NCBI GenBank assembly: GCA_037833965.1
Contig: AP031357.1
Coordinates: forward strand, 9,258,001-9,322,000
Direction: 5' to 3'
Source: Marchantia polymorpha subsp. ruderalis
Lineage: Eukaryota > Streptophyta > Marchantiopsida > Marchantiales > Marchantiaceae
Length of the DNA stretch: 64,000 nt
The position numbers and the translations under genes were made by a program. This document shows, piece after piece, positions 53,837 to 64,000 of this stretch. The notes beneath the pieces are model-generated. The model saw only the letters and a program-made list of their open reading frames with translations, was not told the origin of the DNA and made no database searches. Each line of letters starts with the position of its first letter. The first letter of the stretch is position 1.

Positions 53837-55352
53837 TTCCTTTGATTTTCGACTTTGTGATAATATTTGAAAATAAAATTGACTGTGTCAATTCTTTTAT
53901 TTTACTGAAATTGGCGGCTTGATCATAATTCATCGCCTAATCTGAATTCTGCAAATTTTTTCCAAAATCTGTAATAGGAATGCTACAATATCAGTTTATC
54001 ATACATCTTGTTAGTTTCATAACGTGTTGTAACTTGATGATATTTTCACATCTTTTTTTCATATCCAGATTTGAGGTCATATTAAATTCTATGCTTTTTA
54101 TTGCTGAGATTACTAACAGATATTTCAACCTTTTCTTGTAGCCGTATACTTCTCTGCTTTCTTTTGATGAATCTTGCAATCCCAGTTCTTCGGTATAAAT
54201 CATTACACACATCACGGATATTAATAGATATGAAACGTATGAAAATGTGGTGCTTTGTTTGTAACTTTGATGTAGTTCAGTGTCTTGAGAATGTGTAAAA
54301 ATGCAACAGTTAGATCTCCTTGACTATATTGTTGTACTGGTTTCCATTGCCAAGATGGTTTATTATGAGACCAACGTCTCTACAAGTTTCACTTCGTTTC
54401 TTTGTCAAACCAAAATCTATCGATTCTTAACTTAAACCTGAAATCGAACCTCGATGTGATCCAATGTCTTAGCAGAAACACGTTGTAAGGCTACAAATTG
54501 TAGCTATTTATAATGTATTTTGCTCTACTAGATTCAATTTCGAATTTTATCTATCAGATTCCAATATTTTTTTACTTAATAATTCTAGCGGTCTTTTATT
54601 TTCACAATGACGAATTGTTCTATGAACACTCAATTTCCATCATCTAAAGTTATTTTGATTTCAACTGATCATTCGGAATTTACAAATAACTCTGGAATGC
54701 TACCATGACAAATGATATTCTATCTTATGACAATGTAGTGAGAATCACCGATCACACCAACTGAATAAACTTGTGATTTGGGATCTCTCTTTGTTTAATG
54801 TCAGATTCTTTTAGTTGACCAAAATCACTCGCTTCCTTAAACTTCATAAGCTACCGCCTGAGTAATCATATTTTTTTTGACTCATGCAGATACAAATTTG
54901 TCGTTAATTTTAGAAAATCTTAGACTTATGTTAAACTATGAAAATTGTAGCGTGTCAATCTATATCAACCATCCAAAATAAAATATGGTATGGCTTTTCT
55001 TATCTTTGCCTTGTAACTCTATTTAGTTATTGCTTCAATTGAGTAGCTAAATCACGGTCATTTGGATATAACTAACAAGTGATCAGATGTCATGATTACT
55101 GATGGAATGAATTACATCATGCTTTAGTTATCAATTCTCGTAGATATGCATGATTTTAAAGTGATCCACCACCAAATCATGCGGAATCTGATAAATGTGT
55201 AGAATTGGTAATTTCAAGGAATTTGACATCGTTTGAAACTCAGATTAAAACAACTGATTACACTGCTTCGACTCATAAATTTTATCATTGATATCAGTAT
55301 GTCCAAGATGCGATAAAGAACTTGCTACTATGTCTGAGAAGTAACTCGACTC

Positions 55353-55401
55353 GATTTCAACTTACCATTCTATTCAATGTATAGAATGGTAAGTTGAAAT
55401 C
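55353..55401. repeat. Perfect 21-bp inverted repeat with 7-nt loop
   Basis: gatttcaacttaccattc plus tat pairs exactly with ata plus gaatggtaagttgaaatc around tcaatgt. There are no flanking duplications. It resembles the foldbacks at 44.4 and 60.1 kb. Confidence 0.9.
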
Positions 55402-55734
55402 ACCTAAACTCGATATCATTTTTCCATATTCACCATTAGTGCTTTATGATAGTGATTTTACCTAGAGAATATCTTTGATGTTATATAGAAATAAAAATAA
55501 ACAATTGCAGATTGAAATCAAGAATTCAATTCATTCCTTTCATTGCCACATTTAGTGAATTTTTTTCACCATACCAAGTAGAAAGAGTTTCTATGAATAG
55601 CTGAAACCCGAGATTTCAGTGTTGATGCAAGTTGGAGAGTTCAAGTATTCTTAGCACGAATTAAATGTTTTTGAAGAATGGTATAACATGGCTTAATATT
55701 AATGAGAGAAGAATTTATCCCAGTTCGCCCGAAT

Positions 55735-56059
55735 CATGCAGATCAGTGCACATGTGGAACTGGCTCCTCAACTTACGCAGCCCTTCCTTCGTTGAACCCA
55801 ACCGTTCCATCAAAGTCCACGAGTCACTGATGGTTTGGTAGCATTACTCGCTGGCGGCCTTGAATTTGGCACTCACTGTGTCGGCGAAGGAGTAGGGCGA
55901 TGCCACATCCTCGAACTGCAAAATCGGAGCAGACGACGAGAGTGCTCCGATTGCAATGTGGGGATACTTGAGCCGCATCCATGCAGCCAACATGCCTCCA
56001 TAGGACCCACCGAACAGCACCACGGGGCAACCTTCAGCTGACAGGTTCCGCCGCACGAA
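55735..56059 (-). pseudogene. Serine carboxypeptidase S28 (Pro-X carboxypeptidase-like) fragment
   Basis: Read on minus from 56059, the frame gives NLSAEGCPVVLFGGSYGG then MLAAWMRLKYPHIAIGAL and SSAPILQFEDVASPYSFAD. This is the nucleophile region of family S28 (lysosomal Pro-X carboxypeptidase and plant relatives); the Ser in GGSYGG is the catalytic serine. After FKAASE an in-frame TAA interrupts, but the same frame continues as CYQTISDSWTLMERLGSTKE and KLRSQFHMC, also family-like, before losing similarity and ending at TAA near 55,735. The piece is about 105 codons of a roughly 500-residue enzyme, without the signal peptide or the Asp and His of the triad. Together, truncation and nonsense codon indicate a dead fragment. 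No acceptor is evident at its 5' edge. Confidence 0.85.
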
Positions 56060-57702
56060 ATTTATCCATATTTGGACTTATCTGTAGCAATAGTTGGACC
56101 GATCATCTGTAGAATCTTGATTTCGATTTCTTTGTGAGGTCTGAGATATTCAGACCTTCCAGAAATTCGCACGCGCCGGTTAGGGCACGGGCGGGGGTTT
56201 GGAAATAGTTTTCAACCAGCAATTGACGCGTCTCGGTTTCACCTCACTAACTGCGTCATTGCCCCAAGCGCAAAGATACTCCTTACGTTTTCTATCAGCA
56301 TGTATATGATGCATTTGGTACCATGTGTTCCCTTCTCCTTATGGTTTAAAGTTTTTATGATGTTGTAGACGTCCAGCCTCACAATCTAGATCGACAGGCG
56401 TCCATATTTCACAACACTGATTTACTGTTGAAGATTTTCTGATACTACGTGAAAGCTGCCTACAGACAACGATCATAACACTGTGTTACATGGAAGTTAG
56501 CATGATTTCAAGAAAAACTTCTGCACATAATCATGGATGTACGAGCCATGATTGTTTTCTCAACTCTCTTGCAACATATATGTTTGGTATCGTGGGTGCA
56601 ACGATGTAACAATTTGTGTTTGTGGATGAACTGCACTACACTCGGTGGCAGTCCATGGACTTTTCCAGTTTTCCAGTATCATAGCTAATGTCTATATTGC
56701 ATTTAGTTAAAAATCAAGGGATATTAAAGAAACCATATGAGATCACTGAAGAATATTAAACAATTATAAGTGAATTGTACTAATCAGTTATATTTATCCA
56801 GATTTGGACACGTTTGGATTCTCAATGTGGTTAACTGTAGGAGAGGTTTAATTTATACATGATCCTCAGCTGCAAATTTAGATCTTACTTGAAGAACAAG
56901 TATTTGTTCATTGTAGAGAAGGAAATGAAAGTGAAATAAAAGAGAAGAAATCAAATCTGAGATGATTGACAGAAGTTGCACAACTTAGTTCACTAGGATT
57001 CCAACCTTGTTTTGTGATTGGAGAGGGGTGGCTATCAAGGGGATTTAGGGAGTCAGACTAGATTCTCTGAAATTGAATCTCACACTCATAGAGTTCTAAT
57101 TGCATCATCAAGAAGTGTATGCAGTGACAAGTGTTTCTATGGATTCATTCATTTTACACCAGTCAGTTTGCTGGTATGTGTTAGTTTATATTCAAACACA
57201 TTCACAACGGAGGGGAAATTTGATTGGAAGTTGTTGGAAAATGCACAACATCAAAGTTTAAGATTTGATCTGGAACTATGAAACACATCATCCTATTAAA
57301 GCATGAACTTACAAAACAATTGTATCTATACATTTGCAAATCCTACCTTTCCGACTATACAGAAACCTCTTTACTGATTACACATTTCCACAGCTTTACA
57401 ACTTGCAGTTTCCAACAGCTTGAACAAATTACAACCTCTTAACGGGAAGACTTCGATCGGTCACTTTTTTGAAAACAGCCTAGCTGTAGAATTTGAGATC
57501 GTGTAGCACCATCAGTGATCCCAAGATGACCGTGGCGATCACGAATTCAACGTACATAGATTTCGTATCCTTCGAAGTCTTAGACTAGACTTTTCATGAT
57601 CCTCGTTTTCACACCGAAACTCTTCCATTCTTCGCTCTATTATTGCGCACCAAATCTTTAAGTCTAGCGTCATCGAGGCAAATCCATGTCGTTGACAGAG
57701 AG
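56060..57702. other. Intergenic spacer without recognisable genes
   Basis: AT-leaning sequence with short open frames only. The last 300 bases lie just before the 141-bp tandem duplication and probably belong to the promoter of the following SR-like gene. Confidence 0.4.
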
Positions 57703-57984
57703 TTGTGGGGAGATAGCTGACAGTTTTGGAGAGCATCCATATCGCCATTGTTGATTTTCACATAGAGAAGCATCTAAGGAGCCAGCTGCACGACACAATC
57801 CTCGGCTGTGGGAGTTTCTTCTCTTCATGGGAATTCCTACGAATTGTGGTGAGATAGCTGACAGTTTTGGAGATCATTCATATCGCCATTGTTGATTTTC
57901 ACATAAAGAAGCATCTAAGGAGCCAGCTGCACGACACAATACTCGGCTGGGGGAGTTTCTTATCTTCATGGGAATTCCTACGAG
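57703..57984. repeat. Tandem duplication of a 141-bp unit spanning the SR-like gene start
   Basis: Copy one (57703-57843) and copy two (57844-57984) match over 141 bp with about eight differences, roughly 94 percent identity. Shared landmarks are agatagctgacagttttgga, gaagcatctaaggagccagc and cttcatgggaattcctacga. The last of these contains the ATG, so the start context is duplicated. Confidence 0.9.
57827..57895 (+). promoter_or_regulatory. Decoy start / 22-codon upstream ORF made by duplication
   Basis: The first copy of the 141-bp unit has the same ATG and first five codons (MGIPT) as the SR-like gene but then reads through the repeat junction to a TGA at 57893-57895, giving 22 residues. 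If transcription starts upstream of 57,827 this is an upstream ORF with a start context identical to the real one, and should reduce translation of the main frame. Whether it is transcribed is unknown. Confidence 0.55.
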
Positions 57985-59059
57985 GGGACGAGTGGAAAAT
58001 GCTCGTTCTGCTTTCAACCGCAGGTTCTGGTTTCGTATGAGGCCGAGGAGCCCCAAACCCGACGAGAACTCCAACATTCGGAGAAGATGGGATGTTCGTG
58101 CTTCTCCTTGCCGTCACAGACTCACGAGGAGATCTCACTCTCCATCTCCAGGCTCGAGGAACGAATCTAGATCTCGTTCTCGAGGTCCAGAGTCGGGACG
58201 CAGATGGCGCCGTCACAACGATATTCCACACTCGCCAGCACGGAGGCCATACTCGCCTCCACCAAGCCGTCACACATCTGGACGAAATAGATATCAGAAT
58301 TCAGCCGAGCAGCGCGGATATGGACATGGAGCTGAAGGCCTCACACGACAACATTCCCGATATTCAACTTGCCCAAGGAAGGGCCATTATTATGGCTCGT
58401 TTCCTCCATCGTCACTGGCAGGGCAAGGGAGGTCCAGATCTCTATTTTCTCCCCGACGCCAAACCTTCAGGCATAGCAAGTGGCATCCTTCAAATTTGCC
58501 GTTTCCAAGTGGGGAAACTGTAAGATCGAGAGCAGATGCTGTAGGCCCTCCAAGGCTCCAGAGGTCTGGATGTAGCCCTTGTTCTGTAGAGAGCGGAGAA
58601 TGCGTAGACTCTGAAAGAGGAGGATCTGAGACGAGTGACAGCGATGTTTGTTCAAGGCACGAAGACTCTACTCACTCTCCGCCCAAGTACAAGGCCAGAC
58701 ACCGATACCCGAGTTCGGTTAATTACGAATCGAGTACTGTCTTTGTGGGTAACTTGCCACCTCAAGCTGCAGAAAGAGAGCTCAGAAACCATTTTTCTGT
58801 GGTCGGAAAGGTCTTGAGTTGCACCATAGTCTTGGATCCTAGGACAAGATTATCACGAGGCTATGGCTTCGTCGAAATGGCCTCCCCGGAAGCGTCCAAC
58901 AGATGCATCGAGCATCTGAATTACTCTAACTTTCGAGGTAGATCTATCACGGTCCGAAGGGCTCATCGACGTTCTCCATTTCCTATTTCATCCGAGCATC
59001 TGGACATTAAGAATATCGAGGATTTGCCAAGCGAATCCCGTTGTGATGCTAACTACTAG
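57968..59059 (+). CDS. SR45a/Tra2-like splicing factor (RS region plus one RRM), intronless
   Basis: A single open frame of 363 residues. Residues 1 to about 250 are Arg/Ser/Pro-rich with SR-type runs (RRSHSPSPGSRNESRSRSRG, SPPPSRHTSGR). An RRM occupies about 256-335, with RNP2 VFVGNL (258-263) and RNP1 RGYGFVEM (297-304). Conserved SR45a/Tra2 features follow the folds: ELRNHFSVVGKVLSC, DPRTRLSRGYGFV, RCIEHLNYSNFRGRSITV. The short C-terminus lacks the second RS domain of Tra2. Such proteins bind exonic enhancers in the nucleus and steer splice-site choice. Plant SR45a genes have several introns, so an uninterrupted frame suggests a retrocopy, though no poly(A) tract was seen. After the TAG (59057-59059) the frame stays open 27 codons (FYEYRSPPGEALSS), possibly older coding sequence. 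Translation probably competes with the duplicated upstream start. Confidence 0.8.
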   Translation: MGIPTRGRVENARSAFNRRFWFRMRPRSPKPDENSNIRRRWDVRASPCRHRLTRRSHSPSPGSRNESRSRSRGPESGRRWRRHNDIPHSPARRPYSPPPSRHTSGRNRYQNSAEQRGYGHGAEGLTRQHSRYSTCPRKGHYYGSFPPSSLAGQGRSRSLFSPRRQTFRHSKWHPSNLPFPSGETVRSRADAVGPPRLQRSGCSPCSVESGECVDSERGGSETSDSDVCSRHEDSTHSPPKYKARHRYPSSVNYESSTVFVGNLPPQAAERELRNHFSVVGKVLSCTIVLDPRTRLSRGYGFVEMASPEASNRCIEHLNYSNFRGRSITVRRAHRRSPFPISSEHLDIKNIEDLPSESRCDANY

Positions 59060-60076
59060 CATGGGTTCTATGAATACAGATCTCCCCCTGGAGAAGCTCT
59101 TTCTTCTGTGGTCACCAAAATTAGATCTAATCGAATTCCTTCATAGAACTTAGGAAAATTCACGGTTATAGACTAGATGGATGCAGGGACGAAAAACTTC
59201 TTTCCCATCTCATATGACAAATATCTATTCCTTTTTTCATGATTGGCTTTAGCATCCATATCGAATGAAGATGAGTACATGACAATCAACTATGTACAAT
59301 TTATCCGAATTGTTTAGATAAGAAAGCTACTTTTCGTTCATCATACGCAGGCTATTATGCTTGCGAACATGCTGGCCCTATCCTTTCATTTCATGTGCTC
59401 ATGGAAAAATGTTTGTGAGTTGATCAACAAACTCGTTTATATCGATTTCGAAAAATGGACATATAAAATTTTCTGGTTTTTATATATATTTTCACTTCTG
59501 TTGAGACCCACAGACACGGGTAAGTAGCCGTACAAGTTCCGTGCACGATTTTCACAATGGGTTGATTTAGACTGTGCACATGATGTTGCTAGAGGTTTGG
59601 AAGCTAGGACCTGTTAAGGATTTACGAATCCCGGTCAAATATGGTCCAGTGCAGCAATCGAGCCTGGACGGTAGAACACGGCAGGGTCAGGTTTGAATCT
59701 CAGTACCATTCGATTGATAAGGTGGTTGATCGAAAGATTGTGATGCCCAATTACCGTCTGTATCCTCCTACATCTTCACGGAAGTGAGATTCACAGCTGG
59801 ATGTCCCTTGGCTCAACGGAAGTGTTCAAGAGAACACAAATCTGCCATGCAACGGCTTCCTTCCTTAACTCTTTGAACACGGCAGGTAAACCTCTTTCAC
59901 AACCACCTTTCGTGAGGTAGTTCCTTTCATTCCGGGGATCGGATCCAGAGACCCGAAGGTTGTGATGTGGGGGCTTGCGGGTCCCTTTCGATCTCCTATT
60001 GGAAGGAAAAAAGGCCAGAATGTCAGAGATGTCCCGCATCATCTGATGCTACTGCCAACCATGCATGCATGTGGCA
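59060..60076. other. Spacer after SR-like gene
   Basis: The 3' UTR probably occupies the first part. A minus-strand open frame at 60042-59791 (83 codons, containing LPAVFKELRKEAVAWQICVL) is protein-like but unassigned. A stretch near 59,690 (ggtttgaatctcag) resembles a tRNA T-arm but has no matching acceptor or anticodon arm. Confidence 0.35.
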
Positions 60077-60144
60077 TCTCTACGCAGACTGGTAGCACTA
60101 TTTTGTTGTTGCCAACAAAATAGTGCTACCAGTCTGCGTAGAGA
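60077..60144. repeat. Perfect 32-bp inverted repeat with 4-nt loop
   Basis: The left arm begins tctctacgcagactgg and ends cactattttgttg; after ttgc the exact reverse complement follows. All 32 pairs match. As RNA it would form a very stable hairpin. It lies 48 bp before the 183-bp tandem array. Confidence 0.92.
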
Positions 60145-60191
60145 GTTCCTGCTGCAGTGTGGTCGGTCGGAAGTACGTCTTTCAAGCTGGC

Positions 60192-60740
60192 CTTCCCTCC
60201 CAACACTCTATACGTGTGATGAGGATATGCTGCGTTGTAATGGTTGGTACGAGGTTCTTTCGTGCAGTCTCACGACATTTATTTCAGTGAAGAGTATATG
60301 AACAGATGTCATTTGAACCAATGTAGACATCATTGGATCAAATGACCAAAACATGTATGTACGTTTGTTGTGCACTTCCCTCCCAACACTCTATACGTGT
60401 GATGAGGATATGCTGCGTTGTAGTGGTTGGTACGAGGTTCTTTCGTCCGGTCTCAAGACATTTATTTCAGTGAAAAGCATATGAACAGATGTCATTTGAA
60501 CCAATGTAGACATCATTGGATCAAATGACCAAAACATGTATGTATGTTTGCTATGCACTTCCCTCCCAACACTCTATAAGTGTGATGAGGATATGCTGCG
60601 TTGTAATGGTTGGTACGAGGTTCTTTCGTCCAGTCTCAAGACATTTATTTCAGTGAAAAGCATATGAACAGATGTCATTTGAACCAAAGTAGATATCATT
60701 GGATCAAATGACCAAAACATGTATGTATGTTTGCTATGCA
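60192..60740. repeat. Three tandem copies of a 183-bp unit
   Basis: Copies start at 60192, 60375 and 60558, each with cttccctcccaacactctat, and each ends gtttg(t/c)(t/a)(g/t)tgca or similar just before the next. They differ at only a few sites, so the array is young. The unit includes gatgaggatatgctgcgttg and catcattggatcaaatgacc. A 60-codon minus frame lies in the third copy but shows no known domain. Confidence 0.95.
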
Positions 60741-62781
60741 CGTGCACTTCACCCATTGTTCCATTCGATGTTTGGCCAGAGTAACATACATGTGTTACTT
60801 TAGTTGTTACCTCGTCTAGATTAAATAGGTAAGAATCCTTAAAGCTTTATGCTCATGTTTGTAGATCACTTCCATACGAGTTTCACCTTATTTTATAATC
60901 CTAACTTCAATAAAGAAACTCTTCACACTTACATGCACAAAAAATTTTACTCTTTTTATCTCAGTAAAATGGCAACACCTTAGTCAAAAGAAAAGAGTTT
61001 TTTTTCTATTTATGAATACTAGGCAACAACATTCCTATCATAAGTGATATCAACAGTATATCTCAATCTCCACCAAAGGAAAAACGTGATACCACCAATA
61101 ACGTGATATCATGATAGTCCGTAAACTTGAGGTTTTTATTTTTTTATTGAAGCTAAAATTAGTCTTGACTTTTGATTATCATGACCTTCATTTACTTATT
61201 TTGCTGATTGAATTTAAATTTACTTTTTTCTTATTTTTAGTTAATTTGATAAGCTTTCAGCACTTCTTTTATTATTGATTTTGGTTAATTGCATCTTTAT
61301 CATTACCTTCACTCATCATATTTTAGGTTTCAGACTGATATTTTTTTTCATCAAAGTTGTTGCTCATCATTTTTTTATTAATTATTAATGAATGTATCAG
61401 TTTATAAAATTATTGTTTCTAAACTCAATGAATATTATATAGATGATTTATATTTTGCAAATATTATTTTAAGTTGATTATTAATCAAGGAATTCAAGTT
61501 TGGATTTATTTTAGCTAATATTATAATTAATTAATCTACTTTGCTTGTAACTATATAAAAAATTGATCACATAAATTCAGTAATTTCATGAATATATTTA
61601 CTTTAAAATTGAACAAAAAAATGATTATAACTAAATTTTCAATAAATTATAATCAAATTTCACAATTAAATTTTTTTTTAACATCAAAACGTGTAACAAT
61701 GCAAATTGAAAAATTATTTAAATAAAAAATATAAAGATTTAAGATACATAGAATGATTTTACTTTTTAATACATAATTTAATCTCATAATCTTCACTAGC
61801 TATAAAAATATTTCATTAAGTATAATGAGACAACATCTCATTTTGATCATTCATTCCACTTTGGTGCGTTAATAACATGGCAAATATATTTAACAATCAT
61901 TCTTTTCGTGTGATTTGTTCAATTTTTTTTTTATTGATTCTTGTTTCAAATAATGTTATTTAGTTGTTGTTCTCTACTAATACATTCAATCTATACTTGA
62001 CAAATATACAAATTATTGACTTGTCATTATTAAATAATACATTTATAGTTTATATACTAAGCACAATTATTGCTGATGTGATAATTATTAATAATTCATT
62101 TTTAGTCAAACCTTTTTTTTCTTGAATAATCTTCTATTTTAATTTTAAATGAATAAAAAATTACAAATTTCACTATATTTAAGATGCACCGATCTAGTTG
62201 CTTATACATTTGGATTTTTAAAATTCATCAACTAGACATTTTTAAAAAATAAATTCAAATTGCTTTATATGATATACATATTATTTGTTCAATCAAATGC
62301 TCTATTTTTGAAATATTTATGATTTCAAGTATTTTTCTTAAGTAATTCTATAACTCAAATATTTCATGATTAGTTATCGAAGAAATAGTGAAAAAAATAC
62401 TCGTTAATTGATTGATGAATTTTTTTCATATATACATATTTTTGTAATTGTGACACATGATATATAGATAAATTTAAATATTTAACAAGAGTTCTATAGC
62501 ACATGATATTTCATCAACATTTTTTATTACAAAAAAATATAATTAATACAAGTTTTAAAATTTTATGTTTCTACAAAAGATTAATTTTTTTTCATAGATA
62601 ATCAAACATGATAATTTATTAAAAATATCCAAATCCTTGCTATGAACATTTGTATGAAATCCGAATACATACAAAATTTCATGAAAAATACTATCGGTTT
62701 GTTAAAAATTATATTAAGAAGAAAAATAAGAATTAATATTTTATAAAAAAATTAAAAAATTATATTGATGTAAAGAAAATT
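60741..62781. other. Extremely AT-rich gene-free block
   Basis: From about 60.9 kb GC content falls sharply, with runs of A and T. I see no gene or element. Confidence 0.5.
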
Positions 62782-62805
62782 TTGTTGATAAAACTCTACT
62801 ACCCC

Positions 62806-63455
62806 ACTCCCTCATCGGAAGGACGACGGAGTCCTCACAGCGAAGTCGCAGGTTCAGCGACTCCGGCTGCCACCACCCCTCACCCTACCAGCGACCCGTC
62901 AGCGATTCCGGCGGCCACCACCACCCCACCGCCAAACCCACCGGACGGACGACGGGGCCCTCGCAACGGAGTCGCGGGGTCAGTACCTCGGCGGCAACCA
63001 CCCCCATCCCCTCCCTCCCCAACCCACCGGGCGGACGGATTCCGGAGCCCTCACACAGGAGTTTGTGGCAAGCGACTCCGGTGGGCATCACCGACCCCAC
63101 CAACCCACCGGACGGACGACGGAGCCCTTGCAGCGGAGTCGCAGGGTCAACGACTCCGGCGGCCACCACTCCTTCCCCCAACCCTCCGGACGCTCCGGAT
63201 GACGGAGCCCTCGCAGCGGAGTCGCGGGGTCAGCGACTCCGGCGGCCAGCAGCCTAACCCTCTCCGCAACCCACCGGACGGACGGATTACGAAGCCCTCG
63301 CAGAGGAGTTTAGGGCCAGCGACTCCGCCAGCAACCACCCCCCTCCCCAACCCACCGGACGGACGGATTACGGAGCCCTCGCAGAGGAGTTTAGGGCCAG
63401 CGGGCACCACCACTCCCTCCCTCCCCTCCGGCGGCCACCTTCCGGACGAACAGTC
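62806..63455. repeat. GC-rich degenerate minisatellite, about seven units of 77-90 bp
   Basis: The landmark gga(c/t)…cgga/gccctc recurs at 62821, 62947, 63037, 63114, 63197, 63284 and 63365, so spacings are 126, 90, 77, 83, 87 and 81 bp. A typical unit reads aacccaccggacggacga, then ggagccctcgcagcggagtc, then gcgactccggcggccaccac. A 231-codon frame (62,782-63,477, +) spans it, but other frames on both strands are open too, reflecting the lack of A/T-rich stops rather than selection. The flanks on both sides are very AT-rich, so the border is abrupt. Confidence 0.85.
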
Positions 63456-63477
63456 GGATTTTGTCATTTGTGAATGA

Positions 63478-64000
63478 TATTGATCAAAAGCTTCTCTATT
63501 TTAAAAAAAAGTAATCAAATTTGATGGAGGTCTGGAATGAAAAATCTACATGAACATCTCACCTAGCATTATAAGCTAAAAAATAAAAGAAAGATCAAGT
63601 TTTGGTATATCATCAAGATTTTTATCAATTTGTCATAATTTAGTCATTAGATTTCATATGAAAATAGGAAAGAAACTTGAAAATCATACAACAAATGTTC
63701 AATAACCCAAAGATATGGAAGTATGTATTAAATTATGTTTAAAGGTGATAAAATTTTCAACAATATAAATCAAGTAATTCATAATCAACTGATATATCAA
63801 CATTATATTATATTTCGAAACAACAATATAAACATATCACAATCAATATTCTATGTGATAAAAAAATTATTTGTTAGAAAATAATTTTGTGAAAAGAGTT
63901 AGCATAATAATTACAGTACGTCAATCACAAAAACAATAACAACTTCACCATTTGCTCAATTGCATCAATATGTAATTTATGGAATTCATGATTTATGCAA
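63478..64000. other. AT-rich window end
   Basis: No gene or repeat recognised. Confidence 0.4.

Larger units (their letters stand above)
50217..55734. other. Region upstream of the minus-strand gene: repeats and unassigned exon-like frames
   Basis: No recognised gene. Exon-like frames include, on minus, 50910-50820 (LSHEHHHFLMTYSGGTRTSQ, between tctgcag and gtacttc) and 51221 downwards (YSRLERHRLDLSNPPE, after aaacag). Both are phase 0 and might be upstream exons of the minus gene. On +, 50561-50761 reads RSTPPIDERKRSKRYELELA and 51,230-51,483 reads PHSEFKHLIECNYFETYHKE. I could not connect them into one model. From 51.5 kb the sequence is AT-rich, with a (TA)n microsatellite at 51,751-51,777. 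Confidence 0.35.

Noticed and set aside
59640..59710. Possible tRNA (ggtttgaatctcag T-loop look-alike)
   Set aside because: No complementary acceptor stem or D-arm; the cloverleaf cannot be drawn.
62782..63477. 231-codon proline-rich open frame
   Set aside because: It follows the GC-rich repeat array, several frames on both strands are open there, and it has no non-repeat domain.

Overview
The window reads as nuclear DNA of a land plant, most likely a bryophyte and plausibly a liverwort such as Marchantia. Five recognisable protein genes lie far apart in 64 kb. Four of them have GT-AG introns or typical plant domain layouts: a COBRA-like protein, plastid GapA, plastid EF-G and a three-domain seed-maturation LEA protein. 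Coding DNA and leaders are moderately GC-rich, while the spacers are AT-rich and hold decayed DNA transposons, a protease pseudogene and local tandem repeats. The species is inferred, not read from a marker. There are no operons, CRISPR arrays or rRNA genes, and I found no convincing tRNA.

Region by region, all on + unless stated. At 2.5-3.2 kb is a small glycine-rich protein ending in an FoP/CHTOP-type UAP56-binding duplication (mRNA export). From 3.2 to 16.6 kb there is no recognisable gene, apart from a dead pogo/Tigger transposase at 11.2-12.65 kb. At 16.6-18.75 kb is a six-exon COBRA-like GPI-anchored wall protein. At 22.1-24.2 kb is a five-exon plastid GAPDH subunit A, and at 28.9-32.3 kb a four-exon plastid elongation factor G whose promoter side carries paired G-boxes, a palindromic GGCCCA/TGGGCC element and a 93-bp tandem duplication. 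From 33 to 40 kb is a very AT-rich block with a mariner deletion derivative (33.93-34.36 kb) and a 366-bp MITE-like element with long terminal inverted repeats (37.87-38.24 kb). At 41.6-42.9 kb is the LEA/SMP gene, with an ABRE close to a Sph/RY core upstream.

On the minus strand, 50.2 down to 45.96 kb, six introns in a row can be placed with mutually consistent phases. They give a protein of about 317 residues that I cannot assign to any family. This is the best candidate for an undescribed gene. At 55.7-56.06 kb (minus) lies a broken serine carboxypeptidase S28 fragment. At 58-59 kb is an intronless SR45a/Tra2-like splicing factor whose start codon sits in a 141-bp tandem duplication, so a decoy copy of the same start lies 141 bp upstream. 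From 60 to 64 kb come a perfect 32-bp hairpin, a 3 x 183-bp tandem array, another very AT-rich block, and an isolated GC-rich degenerate minisatellite.

The recognisable genes are ordinary single-copy functions: Calvin cycle, plastid translation, wall assembly, desiccation tolerance, splicing and mRNA export. They do not form a pathway. The unusual content is the unassigned minus-strand gene, the duplicated start of the SR gene, three perfect foldback palindromes (44.4, 55.4 and 60.1 kb) and several young tandem arrays.
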